Positions 16,047-24,628 of a stretch of 64,000 nucleotides of DNA are shown here, one piece after another; the stretch's first letter is position 1, and every line of letters begins with the position of its first letter. Where the stretch lies: assembly GCA_002373505.1 (NCBI GenBank), contig DFKE01000002.1, positions 62,001 through 126,000 on the forward strand, given 5' to 3'. Origin of the DNA: Bacteroidales bacterium UBA3653 (lineage in GTDB: Bacteria > Bacteroidota > Bacteroidia > Bacteroidales > Paludibacteraceae). The position numbers and the translations under genes are program-made. Under the pieces are notes generated by a model that made no database searches, had not been told where the DNA came from, and was given only the letters and a program-made list of their open reading frames with translations.

Positions 16047-16078
16047 CAAAGGTACTAAAAATATTTGAAATATGCAAA
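16047..16078 (-). promoter_or_regulatory. promoter of the 13-gene run 16014-6746
   Basis: Minus strand TTTG (16075-16078), 20 bases, TACCTTTG (16047-16054). Extended -33 box TTTGCATATTTCAAA. The leader to the DUF1232 ATG is about 26 bases. Confidence 0.8.
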
Positions 16079-16093
16079 TAAATTTGCAGAATT

Positions 16094-16744
16094 TTATATA
16101 GGGGGAGGCAAACCGGCTTCCCAACGGTCTCTGCCCGGCTTGGTTAAGAGGTCTAAAACGGTAGGCATACCCGTGTTTATGATATGTTTTTTGAGGCGGA
16201 AGGGTTGCTCCGGCTCTATAGGCTCAAAGGAAACGGGTTCCGGTTCCTGCGCTTTCTTCCGCTCCGCCTGCAATTGACGGTAGATAGAGACGTAGGTATA
16301 TTGGTAAAAACGCGAGTAGGGCTTCATGCCCGGTTCAGGCTTGGCGCCGCCTTTGAAAACCCTAAAATAATGGTTAAAGAACCGCACGCGCCATTCGAGG
16401 GCTTCGATAGAATGGTCGTGTTCGAGGGCGTGCGCTTGTTTTTGCGCCTCTTTGATCAGTTCGCGGTTCGCGACACAAGCCGCAGACCAGTGTTTCGGGA
16501 AATGGTAGGTGTACAACTCATGCAATCCTGCCCGGAAACGGGATGTTCTTACCACAATGCGTTTCCGGCACTTCCGACCTTCTTTCGCCATGTCCATCGC
16601 GCCCCGTATGGCAGTTAAAAAGGCGCATGTATGGAAATAGTGTACACCCCGTTTATGAGGCGTACTTCCCGCCGGAAGTGAGACAAACTCAAATCCAGAA
16701 GACTTCAAGCGGTCCATTACCCGTATTTTTAAGTGCTTTGACAT
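16094..16744 (-). CDS. hypothetical basic protein
   Basis: 216 residues, rich in Arg, Lys, His and aromatic residues, without signal or membrane segment. Distinct stretches are RKRIVVRTSRFRAGLHELYT, HYFRVFKGGAKPEPG and KPYSRFYQYTYVSIYRQLQ, followed by a Pro/Glu-rich tail. I recognise no family; it is not a REP-associated (RAYT) transposase, because the HUH motif is missing. It has its own promoter (16896-16927) and a ~145-base leader with an 11-bp-period array close to the start codon. Basic composition could mean nucleic-acid binding, but that is a guess. Confidence 0.65.
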   Translation of the reverse strand: MSKHLKIRVMDRLKSSGFEFVSLPAGSTPHKRGVHYFHTCAFLTAIRGAMDMAKEGRKCRKRIVVRTSRFRAGLHELYTYHFPKHWSAACVANRELIKEAQKQAHALEHDHSIEALEWRVRFFNHYFRVFKGGAKPEPGMKPYSRFYQYTYVSIYRQLQAERKKAQEPEPVSFEPIEPEQPFRLKKHIINTGMPTVLDLLTKPGRDRWEAGLPPPI

Positions 16745-16755
16745 AGTTTTTGTTC

Positions 16756-16793
16756 TCTAAATAAGACCCTAAATAAGACCTAAATAAGGTCGG
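16756..16793 (-). repeat. 11-12 bp period array in the leader of the 16094-16744 gene
   Basis: Three units on the plus strand: TAAATAAGACC, CTAAATAAGACC, TAAATAAGGTC. The array ends about 12 bases before the ATG, so it is in the untranslated leader. Confidence 0.75.
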
Positions 16794-16895
16794 TTAGCAG
16801 TAAGTCCTAGACTTTATACAACATACCTACGACGCAAATACCATATTTTCAGTCACTTACACGCAAATTTGAGGCTTTGAATTTCAAATTCGCTG

Positions 16896-16927
16896 CAAAG
16901 ATACAACAAATTTTTGGTATATGCAAA
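16896..16927 (-). promoter_or_regulatory. promoter of the 16094-16744 gene
   Basis: Minus strand TTTG (16924-16927), 20 bases, TATCTTTG (16896-16903). Extended -33 box TTTGCATATACCAAA. Predicts a ~145-base leader. Confidence 0.75.
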
Positions 16928-17051
16928 TAAAATGGCATTTTTTCGGGATGCAAAGAAATAAAAGAACCGCTGAAGAAGGGGCGGAAAAGGAGGGTGAAAC
17001 AGGATAAAATATGCCAAAATGGCAGAAAAAAGCCGTGGCATGCATTTTGTA

Positions 17052-17083
17052 TTTGCATATGTCAAAAAAAAGCAGTACCTTTG
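17052..17083 (+). promoter_or_regulatory. promoter of the WG-repeat gene and secA
   Basis: TTTG (17052-17055), 20 bases, TACCTTTG (17076-17083). Extended -33 box TTTGCATATGTCAAA; the sequence up to GCAGTA closely matches the upstream edge of the structured element at 28775. Confidence 0.8.
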
Positions 17084-17112
17084 CACCCGATTGCGCATAA
17101 GCGACGTAAAAG

Positions 17113-17928
17113 ATGAATATACGCGAGATAATTAAGGAGGTAAATTATATCTATTATTTCTCCGGCGGAGTAGCTTTCTTCCGAACCAAGGACGGGAAAG
17201 GCGAACATCAGGGGTTGATAGATCAGTCCGGCGAGATCGTGTGGGACGTCAAATGGCGAAACCTCGCGATGCGTGTTGCCCGCCACCCCGATTTTATCCG
17301 CATCCACGACAGGGAGAAAAAAGAATGGCTGTTTCTGGACGTACGGACTTTGCAGTATGTGCCCGTGCCGGAATGGTACACGGCGGAGAAGCAGTCACGC
17401 GCATGGCAGATGGTGAATAACGCTCCGAGAGTGCAGTTCATCAAAGGAGAAGAGACGATGTTTGACTACTCGCCGCTACGGTATCTGAACGAGAAATATG
17501 TCACCTTTGCGGAGCAAGGCCCTCAAGTCTCCTTCCTCCCGGAGAAATGGGGCGTGCAGGATCTGGAGGGGAATGTGATCATCCCGGCGATATTCGACAA
17601 AGTGTCAGATGCCGACCGTCCGAATCGCTTTATCGTGCGGCAGAACGAAAAAGAGGGTGTGATAGACGAGCATATGAAATGGATCATCCCGTGCGAGTAC
17701 TCATCCCTCTACTGTTATGAGCCTCGCAACGCCTATGTGGCGTATGACCAAAAACCGCGGAGAAAACGGATAGGAGGAATGCTCGACACGGAGGGGAAAG
17801 TCATCCTGCCTTTCCTCTACGAACATGTCTTCCCGTCGCCGACGGAGGATATGATCACCGTGAAGAGAAGAGGCCGGTGGATGGTCATCAACTCGAAGAA
17901 CGAGAAGTTATTTGATATAGGAAAATAA
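17113..17928 (+). CDS. WG-repeat protein
   Basis: 271 residues, no signal peptide. At least three WG (KWG) repeats are visible in the C-terminal half: KWGVQDLEGNVIIPAIFDKV, KEGVIDEHMKWIIPCEYSSL and GGMLDTEGKVILPFLYEHV. Such repeats form beta structures of unknown role, often in proteins that bind other proteins. It is first in the transcript with secA, 11 bases upstream of the secA ATG. No link to protein export is known for this family. Confidence 0.8.
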   Translation: MNIREIIKEVNYIYYFSGGVAFFRTKDGKGEHQGLIDQSGEIVWDVKWRNLAMRVARHPDFIRIHDREKKEWLFLDVRTLQYVPVPEWYTAEKQSRAWQMVNNAPRVQFIKGEETMFDYSPLRYLNEKYVTFAEQGPQVSFLPEKWGVQDLEGNVIIPAIFDKVSDADRPNRFIVRQNEKEGVIDEHMKWIIPCEYSSLYCYEPRNAYVAYDQKPRRKRIGGMLDTEGKVILPFLYEHVFPSPTEDMITVKRRGRWMVINSKNEKLFDIGK

Positions 17929-17939
17929 GAAAACGACAT

Positions 17940-20900
17940 ATGAATTTTGTAGAGATTATTACGAAACTGTTCGGCAACAAGGCGCAGAAAGATATGCGCG
18001 CCATTCAGCCGATAGTGGACCAGATCAAGGCATCGTACGAGGAGATTGATGCCTTGTCTAACGATGAGTTGCGTGCACATTCATGGGCACTGATGGACAA
18101 ACTGCAGGCGGCAGTGAAGGACCGCAAGGACCGTATCGCCGAACTGAAAGCTTCGATAGAAGGAACGCCTATCGAGAAGCGCGAGAAGATTTACAACGAA
18201 GTGGACAAGTTGGAAAAAGAGATCAAGGAAGAGTACGAGCGTGTGCTGAACGAGATTCTTCCGGAGGCTTTTGCCATCGTCAAGTCCGCCGCACGCCGTT
18301 TCGCCCAGAACGAGACGGTAGAGGTGACGGCAAGCGATATGGACCGCGACCTGGCGGCGAACAACGATTTCGTAGAGATCGTATCCAAGGGACAAAGTGA
18401 CCAAGTACAAGGTACAAAGGATATAGCTGTCTGGCACAACCACTGGATGGCGGGCGGAAATGAGATCACATGGGATATGATCCATTACGACGTGCAGCTC
18501 TTCGGCGGTGTGGTATTGCACCAAGGCAAGATAGCGGAGATGGCAACGGGTGAAGGTAAGACCCTTGTAGCCACGCTGCCTGTTTACCTGAACGCTCTGA
18601 CGCATGAAGGTGTGCACGTAGTGACGGTCAATGACTATCTGGCAAAACGTGACTGCGAATGGAACGGTCCGTTGTACCAGTTCCTGGGTCTGAGTGTGGA
18701 TTGTATCGACCGCTACAAACCGAACAGCGACGAGCGCCGCAAAGCTTATGCGTGCGATATCACGTTCGGAACGAACAACGAGTTCGGTTTTGACTATCTG
18801 CGTGACAACATGGCTATCAGTCCGCTGGATCTGGTACAGCGCGGTCATAACTACGCGATTGTGGATGAGGTGGACTCCGTGTTGATCGATGACGCCCGTA
18901 CGCCGTTGATCATCAGCGGTCCTGTGCCGCGCGGCGAGGACCAGATGTTCGACGAATACAAGGACCGTGTGGCGGCTCTTGTACGCCAGCAGACGACGCT
19001 GACTACCAAACTGCTGGCGGAAGCCAAAGCGAAGATGGGTTCCGCAGACGAGAAAGAACGCGAAGCCGGCGAGTTGGCTCTCTTCCGTTCGTTCAAAGGA
19101 ATGCCGAAGAGCAAGGCGTTGATCAAGTTCCTCTCCGAGCCGGGTATCAAAGTGCGTCTCCAGAAGACTGAAGAGTTCTATCTGCAGGAGAACGAGAAGA
19201 ACATGCATATCGCAACGGACGAGTTGTATTTCGTGATTGACGAGAAGAACAAGTCTATCGAACTGACCGACAAAGGAATCGACGCCCTGACAGGAACGAC
19301 AGACGATCCGGATTTCTTCGTCCTGCCGGATGTAGGAAGCGAGATGGCGGAAGTAGAGGAACAAAGTAAAGAAGGACGATGTACGAAGGAAGAGGCTCAG
19401 CAGAAGAAAGACGATATCCTGACCAACTACAGTATCAAGAGCGAACGCGTGCATACCGTTCTCCAGTTGCTGAAAGCCTATACGCTGTTTGAGAAAGATG
19501 TGGATTACATCATCGACGGCGGCGAGGTGAAGATCGTGGACGAACAGACCGGCCGTATCATGGAAGGCCGCCGCTGGTCCGACGGTTTGCACCAGGCTGT
19601 AGAAGCCAAAGAGAACGTGAAAGTGGAAGGTGCGACCCAGACATTCGCAACCATCACACTTCAGAACTATTTCCGTATGTACCACAAGCTCGCCGGTATG
19701 ACCGGTACCGCAGAGACGGAGGCAGGCGAGTTCTGGAACATCTACAAACTGGATGTTGTTGTTATCCCGACCAACAAACCGATCGCGCGAATCGACATGA
19801 ACGACCGTATCTACCGCACCAAACGCGAGAAATACAATGCCGTGATTGACGAAATCGTGAATATGGTGAACCAAGGCCGTCCGGTATTGGTAGGTACAAC
19901 AAGCGTCGAGATATCCGAGTTGCTGAGCAAGATGCTTAACATCCGCAAGATCAAGCATAATGTCCTTAACGCAAAACTGCACCAGCAAGAGGCGCAAGTG
20001 GTAGCCGAGGCGGGTAGAGCAGGCGTAGTAACGATAGCAACCAACATGGCAGGTCGTGGAACGGATATCAAGCTGACACCGGAGGTGAAAGAAGCCGGCG
20101 GTCTGGCAATCATTGGTACGGAGCGGCATGAGAGCCGCCGTGTGGACAGACAGCTCCGCGGTCGTGCCGGACGTCAGGGAGACCCGGGTAGCTCCGTGTT
20201 CTATGTATCGCTGGAGGACGACCTGATGCGTATGTTCGGTTCCGAGCGTATCGCTTCCGTCATGGACCGGATGGGATTCGAGGAAGGCGAGATGATCGAA
20301 CACAACATGATCTCCAACTCCATCGAACGGGCACAGAAGAAAGTGGAGGAGAACAACTTCGGTATCCGTAAGCGGTTGATCGAATACGACGACGTGATGA
20401 ACCAGCAGCGTAACCTGATTTACGCCAAACGCCGCCACGCCCTGATGGGTGAACGTATCGGCGTAGATATCACGAACATGATTTACGAGACGGCTGAAAG
20501 CATCCTGAACGAAGCCCGTCAGGCGGGTGACTATGAGGGTTTGCAGTACGACGTGATGCAGACTTTCGCCATCGAGCTGCCGTTTGACGAAGAGGAGTTC
20601 TCCCGCGGCAAGCGCGAGGAGCTGAGCGAGAAGATCGCAGAGGCTGCCTTGGAGAGTTTCAAACGCCGTATGGACAAATTGATGCAGATCGCCGATCCGC
20701 AGATCCAGTATGTCTATGAGACGAAGGGTCAGATGTACGAGAATATTCTGATTCCGATCACGGACGGCAAGAAAGTATATAACATCGCAGTCAACCTCAA
20801 AGTCGCTGCCGAGACGCACAGCAAAGAGGTAGTGAAAGAGTTCGAGAAACGGATGCTGCTCTATGTCATCGACGACGAGTGGAAAGAACACCTCCGCCAG

Positions 20901-21314
20901 TTGGACGACCTGAAACAGAGCGTACAGAACGCCTCCTACGAGCAGAAAGACCCGCTGTTGATCTACAAACTGGAGTCGTTCAATATCTTCCGTCAGATGC
21001 TGGACACTCTCAACCGCCGTGCTTTAGCTATCCTGCTGAGAGGTCAGATCCATGTGCAGGAACCGGACAAAGTACAGCAGGCGCAGCAGCAACGCCGTAT
21101 GGACTATAGCCGCTATCGCACGCAGAAAGATGCAGTGGCTCAGGCCGCTCATGCATCCGGTATGTCGCAAGCGGCAGGACGTGACACGCGTGAACAGCAA
21201 CGCCCGGAGCCGATCCATGTAGATAAGAAACCGCGGCCGAATGACCCGTGTCCCTGCGGAAGCGGCAAGAAATACAAACAATGTCACGGAAGAGTAGGAG
21301 CTGCAGGGGTTTGA
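17940..21314 (+). CDS. secA: preprotein translocase ATPase SecA
   Basis: 1,124 residues, the long form usual in Bacteroidetes. Walker A is GEGKT at ~204-208 (MATGEGKTLVATLPVYL), the DEVD box at ~309-312, motif IDDARTPLIISGP follows, and GRAGRQGDPGSS lies in the second nucleotide domain. The C-terminal zinc motif DPCPCGSGKKYKQCHG is intact and would bind SecB or ribosomes. SecA drives export through SecYEG. Residues ~152-161 (QSDQVQGTKD) and a second site near residue ~480 (EQSKEGRCTKEE) are encoded by GTACAAAG-type 7-8 bp repeat words; both fall in variable loops. Confidence 0.97.
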   Translation: MNFVEIITKLFGNKAQKDMRAIQPIVDQIKASYEEIDALSNDELRAHSWALMDKLQAAVKDRKDRIAELKASIEGTPIEKREKIYNEVDKLEKEIKEEYERVLNEILPEAFAIVKSAARRFAQNETVEVTASDMDRDLAANNDFVEIVSKGQSDQVQGTKDIAVWHNHWMAGGNEITWDMIHYDVQLFGGVVLHQGKIAEMATGEGKTLVATLPVYLNALTHEGVHVVTVNDYLAKRDCEWNGPLYQFLGLSVDCIDRYKPNSDERRKAYACDITFGTNNEFGFDYLRDNMAISPLDLVQRGHNYAIVDEVDSVLIDDARTPLIISGPVPRGEDQMFDEYKDRVAALVRQQTTLTTKLLAEAKAKMGSADEKEREAGELALFRSFKGMPKSKALIKFLSEPGIKVRLQKTEEFYLQENEKNMHIATDELYFVIDEKNKSIELTDKGIDALTGTTDDPDFFVLPDVGSEMAEVEEQSKEGRCTKEEAQQKKDDILTNYSIKSERVHTVLQLLKAYTLFEKDVDYIIDGGEVKIVDEQTGRIMEGRRWSDGLHQAVEAKENVKVEGATQTFATITLQNYFRMYHKLAGMTGTAETEAGEFWNIYKLDVVVIPTNKPIARIDMNDRIYRTKREKYNAVIDEIVNMVNQGRPVLVGTTSVEISELLSKMLNIRKIKHNVLNAKLHQQEAQVVAEAGRAGVVTIATNMAGRGTDIKLTPEVKEAGGLAIIGTERHESRRVDRQLRGRAGRQGDPGSSVFYVSLEDDLMRMFGSERIASVMDRMGFEEGEMIEHNMISNSIERAQKKVEENNFGIRKRLIEYDDVMNQQRNLIYAKRRHALMGERIGVDITNMIYETAESILNEARQAGDYEGLQYDVMQTFAIELPFDEEEFSRGKREELSEKIAEAALESFKRRMDKLMQIADPQIQYVYETKGQMYENILIPITDGKKVYNIAVNLKVAAETHSKEVVKEFEKRMLLYVIDDEWKEHLRQLDDLKQSVQNASYEQKDPLLIYKLESFNIFRQMLDTLNRRALAILLRGQIHVQEPDKVQQAQQQRRMDYSRYRTQKDAVAQAAHASGMSQAAGRDTREQQRPEPIHVDKKPRPNDPCPCGSGKKYKQCHGRVGAAGV

Positions 21315-21316
21315 TT

Positions 21317-21364
21317 TTCGTAACAACGTAATTACGTAATGTCGAAATATCGAAATATCGTTAT
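21317..21364 (+). repeat. 8-bp NCGN array spanning secA end and DUF3078 start
   Basis: Six units at exact 8-bp spacing: TCGT 21318, ACGT 21326, ACGT 21334, TCGA 21342, TCGA 21350, TCGT 21358. The last three encode the first residues of the next protein (SKYRNIVI). Confidence 0.8.
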
Positions 21365-22508
21365 ATTAGGATTGATTTGCGCCGCCATCAACATGACGGC
21401 GCAACAATTATATACAGACACCTTCCGCCTGTCCGATCAGCAGACCACGGCTGATATGGACGCGCTTCTGCTGGATATGGTTTCGCAGCAGAGCGAACAG
21501 ATTCATGCAGCAGACACGGTAGATACACTGTCACTGGCGGAGTTGATGCGTCTGGATTCCATCGCGCGAGAGATCGCCGAAGTGGATTCGCTCAAAACGG
21601 TCAATGCTGCGCTCGAATTGCAAAAGATACCCAAGGTGCCTGAGATCGTAATTGAGAAATCATGGATTAAGGATGAGGTGGAAGATCGTAACGATGTGCT
21701 TGAAGCGATTCGTAAGATGCGTTCGCCATGGCGACGGGAAGCCACAGTCATGCTCCAAGTGACGCAGAACTATGTCACTTCCAACTGGTACCAAGGCGGA
21801 TCGTCCTCTTTTGCGGGATTAGGTATCGCCAAAGGACAGGTCAGTTATATTACAGAGCGTTTTACATGGGAGAACACGGGTGAATGGCGCATCGGCGGTT
21901 CTACTATTTCAGCGGACAGCCTGCACAAAGTAAATACTACGGACGACATGCTGCGGCTCTATTCCAAAGCAAACCTGCGTATCGTACCGAAACTCTTTAC
22001 CTCGCTTTCCGCGGAGATGGAGACCCGTCTGTTGCCGACCTACAAATCCAACTCGAAGGAGTTGAAATCCGGTCCTTTCTCGCCGTTCCGGTTCAATGCC
22101 GCAGTAGGTATAGACTACAAGCCGGTGAAAGGTCTATCCATATCCGTATCTCCTCTGTCGTACAAGGTGATTCATATCATGGATACAGCGCGCGTGAAAG
22201 TGACAGAATACGGTCTGGAGGCCGGACAGCGCACCCAGCATAACATCGGTTCGTCCGTCCGTGTGGAATATACCTGGAAGCCGGTGCGAGAAGTAGCGCT
22301 GGAGTCAAAGTTTTTCTTCTATACCAACTACCATCATGTAGAACTGGATCTGGAGGTGAACTGCGATTTTATCATCAACCGGTTCATGTCCGCGCGGCTG
22401 ATGCTTCATCCGCGGTATGACAGTTCCGTAATCATGGAAGGCGACACACACGCCAAGATACAGTTCCGTGAATTACTTTCTATAGGATTCGCGCATAAAT
22501 TCAGATAA
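21339..22508 (+). CDS. DUF3078 family outer-membrane protein
   Basis: 389 residues with a signal peptide ending NMTAQ. The family hallmark NWYQGG (YVTSNWYQGGSSSFAGLG) is present, followed by amphipathic strands to the C-terminus (LSIGFAHKFR), so a barrel is likely. A ~120-residue acidic, Leu-rich segment precedes the barrel. A second DUF3078 gene lies at 39221. Function unknown. It follows secA by 24 bases and precedes a barrel gene by 3, so one transcript is likely. The N-terminal residues come from an 8-bp array. Confidence 0.8.
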   Translation: MSKYRNIVILGLICAAINMTAQQLYTDTFRLSDQQTTADMDALLLDMVSQQSEQIHAADTVDTLSLAELMRLDSIAREIAEVDSLKTVNAALELQKIPKVPEIVIEKSWIKDEVEDRNDVLEAIRKMRSPWRREATVMLQVTQNYVTSNWYQGGSSSFAGLGIAKGQVSYITERFTWENTGEWRIGGSTISADSLHKVNTTDDMLRLYSKANLRIVPKLFTSLSAEMETRLLPTYKSNSKELKSGPFSPFRFNAAVGIDYKPVKGLSISVSPLSYKVIHIMDTARVKVTEYGLEAGQRTQHNIGSSVRVEYTWKPVREVALESKFFFYTNYHHVELDLEVNCDFIINRFMSARLMLHPRYDSSVIMEGDTHAKIQFRELLSIGFAHKFR

Positions 22509-22511
22509 AAA

Positions 22512-23150
22512 ATGAAAAAGATATTTGTTTTGATGATGGCTGCCGTATTAGGCAGCGCTTCTTTGATGGCACAGGAAGTGCAGACAGCACATTGGGAGAA
22601 TCAGCGTAACTCGCTGAGTATCAGTGCCGGATACGTCAGTGGCGTTTTCTTCTCTAAGCTGATTATTGCATGGATAGGTCCGGCGGCAAGTCATGCCCGC
22701 AAGACCGATTATTATGGTAGTTACGGTTTACAGTATCATTACCAGGTTAACTCCTGGTGCCGAGTAGGTGCAAAATTCAACTGGGAAGGAGAGGACTACG
22801 ATATGTGGACCGGAAAGAAAGACGACGAAACAGCAGTAAAGAAAGGTGTTACTTTCGGGCATACATTATCGCTGGTAGCGAGTGCGCAGTTTACCTATTT
22901 TAACCGCGAACATGTGCAGATTTATTCGGGTCTCGACGCCGGAGTGGGAACATATATCTCCGACGTGAAATACCTGCCGGGCTATGCGGACAGTGATGGC
23001 AATACACATCCGGTGAAAACTACTTGGTTGCCGGCTTTTAATATCACGCCGATAGGTGTTGCTTTCGGAAGCTGGAGAGTATTTGGATTTGTGGAGACGA
23101 ATATCGGTTACGAAGCTTTTGCTAAGGTCGGTTTAGGTGTGCATTTTTAA
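22512..23150 (+). CDS. small outer-membrane beta-barrel protein
   Basis: 212 residues, signal peptide MKKIFVLMMAAVLGSASLMAQ, alternating strands and terminal Phe. Paralogue of the 5169-5825 protein. Function unknown. It is last in the secA transcript and convergent with the HD hydrolase gene (10 bases between stops); no terminator hairpin is evident in that gap. Confidence 0.75.
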   Translation: MKKIFVLMMAAVLGSASLMAQEVQTAHWENQRNSLSISAGYVSGVFFSKLIIAWIGPAASHARKTDYYGSYGLQYHYQVNSWCRVGAKFNWEGEDYDMWTGKKDDETAVKKGVTFGHTLSLVASAQFTYFNREHVQIYSGLDAGVGTYISDVKYLPGYADSDGNTHPVKTTWLPAFNITPIGVAFGSWRVFGFVETNIGYEAFAKVGLGVHF

Positions 23151-23160
23151 CCTCAATGGT

Positions 23161-23709
23161 TTATTGGCATAGTTTCTCCAGCGCTTGCCATCGCAGGAAC
23201 CCCTCGTGACCGTATTTCCAGATGTTGTATTTGATTTTCTCTAAAGCCACTTCTTCGCCGAGGTGGCTTTTTGAATAGAATTTATCGGCATAGCAGATCA
23301 CTTTCTCTTCAATGCTCTGCGGACAATAATCGCGTTCCGGAATAGGCAGCTCCTCCCGCTCGATTTGTTCGATGGTGATGCCTGTGCCGGTATGTCTTTC
23401 CGCCACCAGTGCATGTTTCGGGAACCCTTCGGACCGCAGCAGTTCTGCTCCCAGATATCCGTGCTCGATATATTTGTGGGGACCGTTGCAATAGATCTTC
23501 GGCGCGTTGCAAAAGATAATACCTATGTCATGCAGCATAGCCGCTTCTTCTACAAAAGTGCGGTCTACGAGTCCATCCTTTTCCCATTGCGGATGCGCAT
23601 CCACAATCTGCAGCGCGCGGTCCGCAACCTGTCTGCTGTGTGTCACCAATATATGGCGCAACTCGGGAGAGTTTCCGTAATATTTGTCGATGAGTTTAAT
23701 GTAATCCAT
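23161..23709 (-). CDS. HD-domain phosphohydrolase
   Basis: 182 residues with the HD signature: first His in HILVTHSRQVADRAL, the HD pair in AAMLHDIGI, later His in EHGYLGAELL and Asp in YADKFYSKS. These bind one or two metals and hydrolyse phosphate esters, often nucleotides. Substrate unknown. Its ATG overlaps the end of fmt by 14 bases; fmt, lgt and nadK are upstream in the same run. Confidence 0.88.
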   Translation of the reverse strand: MDYIKLIDKYYGNSPELRHILVTHSRQVADRALQIVDAHPQWEKDGLVDRTFVEEAAMLHDIGIIFCNAPKIYCNGPHKYIEHGYLGAELLRSEGFPKHALVAERHTGTGITIEQIEREELPIPERDYCPQSIEEKVICYADKFYSKSHLGEEVALEKIKYNIWKYGHEGFLRWQALEKLCQ

Positions 23710-24628
23710 TTAGGAAAGATTTCGCGTCCATCCGTTTCTTACCGGGAGCTTGCAGTTCCAATATCCTTACGGCTCCTTCCCGGCAAGGGATGACGATGTC
23801 GTTTTTCGATATTCCGGTATTCCTGTTTTCCGATATTTCGACAGAGAAGATCTTTACGTTCTCAAACGCCTGTCCGTGTATTGTCAGGTTAGCCCACGCG
23901 GCAGGGTAGGGGCTGAGTCCCCGGACGAAATTATGCACCTGTTCCGCTGTCATTTCGTTAAAACGGATCTCACAGGTCTCTTTGAACAGCTTCGGCGCCG
24001 GACGCATCTCTGCTATCTCCGGTTGCGGCGTAGTAGGCAATGCAATACCTTTGTTCTCGCACTCGATGATTAGATCTACCGTACGGGTCACTAATTCGGT
24101 TCCCATCGCCATGAGCCGATCATGCACCGAACCTACGTTTTCATCCTCGCCGATAGCGATTTTCTCCTGCAGAATCATATTGCCCGTGTCAATCTCATGC
24201 TTCAGCATGAAAGTGGTTGCTCCTGTCTCTTTGTCGCCGTTCATAACCGCCCAGTTGATCGGTGCCGCGCCGCGGTATTGCGGGAGCAGCGATGCATGCA
24301 GGTTGAATGTGCCCAGACGCGGCATTGCCCAGACGACCTCCGGCAACATACGGAACGCCACTACAATCTGCAAGTCCGCATGGTATGAACGTAATTCTTC
24401 CAGAAAAGCTTCGTCCTTCAGTTTCTCCGGCTGTAGCACGGGAAGGCCGACAGAGAGAGCATATTTCTTGACATCCGAGAATTGCAGTTGATGACCCCGT
24501 CCGGCTGGTTTGTCCGGCATCGTCACAACGGCTACCACATTATATCCCCCTTCCACCAGCGCCTTTAGACTTGCCACGGCAAACTCGGGGGTTCCCAAAT
24601 AAACTATTCTTAGATCTTGCTTTGTCAT
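23696..24628 (-). CDS. fmt: methionyl-tRNA formyltransferase
   Basis: 310 residues. Formylates initiator methionyl-tRNA using 10-formyl-tetrahydrofolate. The catalytic segment NLHASLLPQYRGAAPINWAV has the conserved Asn, His and SLLP loop, and the N-terminal YLGTPEFAVASL and the C-terminal OB-like domain are in place. Within the C-terminal domain, VEISENRNTGISKNDIV is encoded by an 8-bp NCGN array (23806-23841) read in frame. It overlaps lgt by ATGA and the HD gene by 14 bases. Confidence 0.96.
   Translation of the reverse strand: MTKQDLRIVYLGTPEFAVASLKALVEGGYNVVAVVTMPDKPAGRGHQLQFSDVKKYALSVGLPVLQPEKLKDEAFLEELRSYHADLQIVVAFRMLPEVVWAMPRLGTFNLHASLLPQYRGAAPINWAVMNGDKETGATTFMLKHEIDTGNMILQEKIAIGEDENVGSVHDRLMAMGTELVTRTVDLIIECENKGIALPTTPQPEIAEMRPAPKLFKETCEIRFNEMTAEQVHNFVRGLSPYPAAWANLTIHGQAFENVKIFSVEISENRNTGISKNDIVIPCREGAVRILELQAPGKKRMDAKSFLNGLH
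23806..23841 (-). repeat. 8-bp NCGN array inside fmt
   Basis: TCGA 23806, CCGG 23814, CCTG 23822, CCGA 23830, TCGA 23838: five units at exact 8-bp spacing, fully translated within the fmt C-terminal domain. Confidence 0.7.

Larger units (their letters stand above)
16745..17112. other. intergenic region: leader with array, then two divergent promoters
   Basis: Holds the 16744 gene leader with an 11-bp array (16756-16793), its promoter (16896-16927), about 120 bases with no feature I can name, and the WG/secA promoter (17052-17083). No RNA gene was recognised. Confidence 0.6.

Noticed and set aside
16094..16744. REP-associated (RAYT) transposase to explain the REP-like palindromes
   Set aside because: No HUH motif or catalytic Tyr context is visible in this protein.
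18081..20891. 936-codon open frame antisense to secA
   Set aside because: It mirrors the secA codon pattern, lacks any recognisable domain and has no promoter; secA itself has all its motifs.
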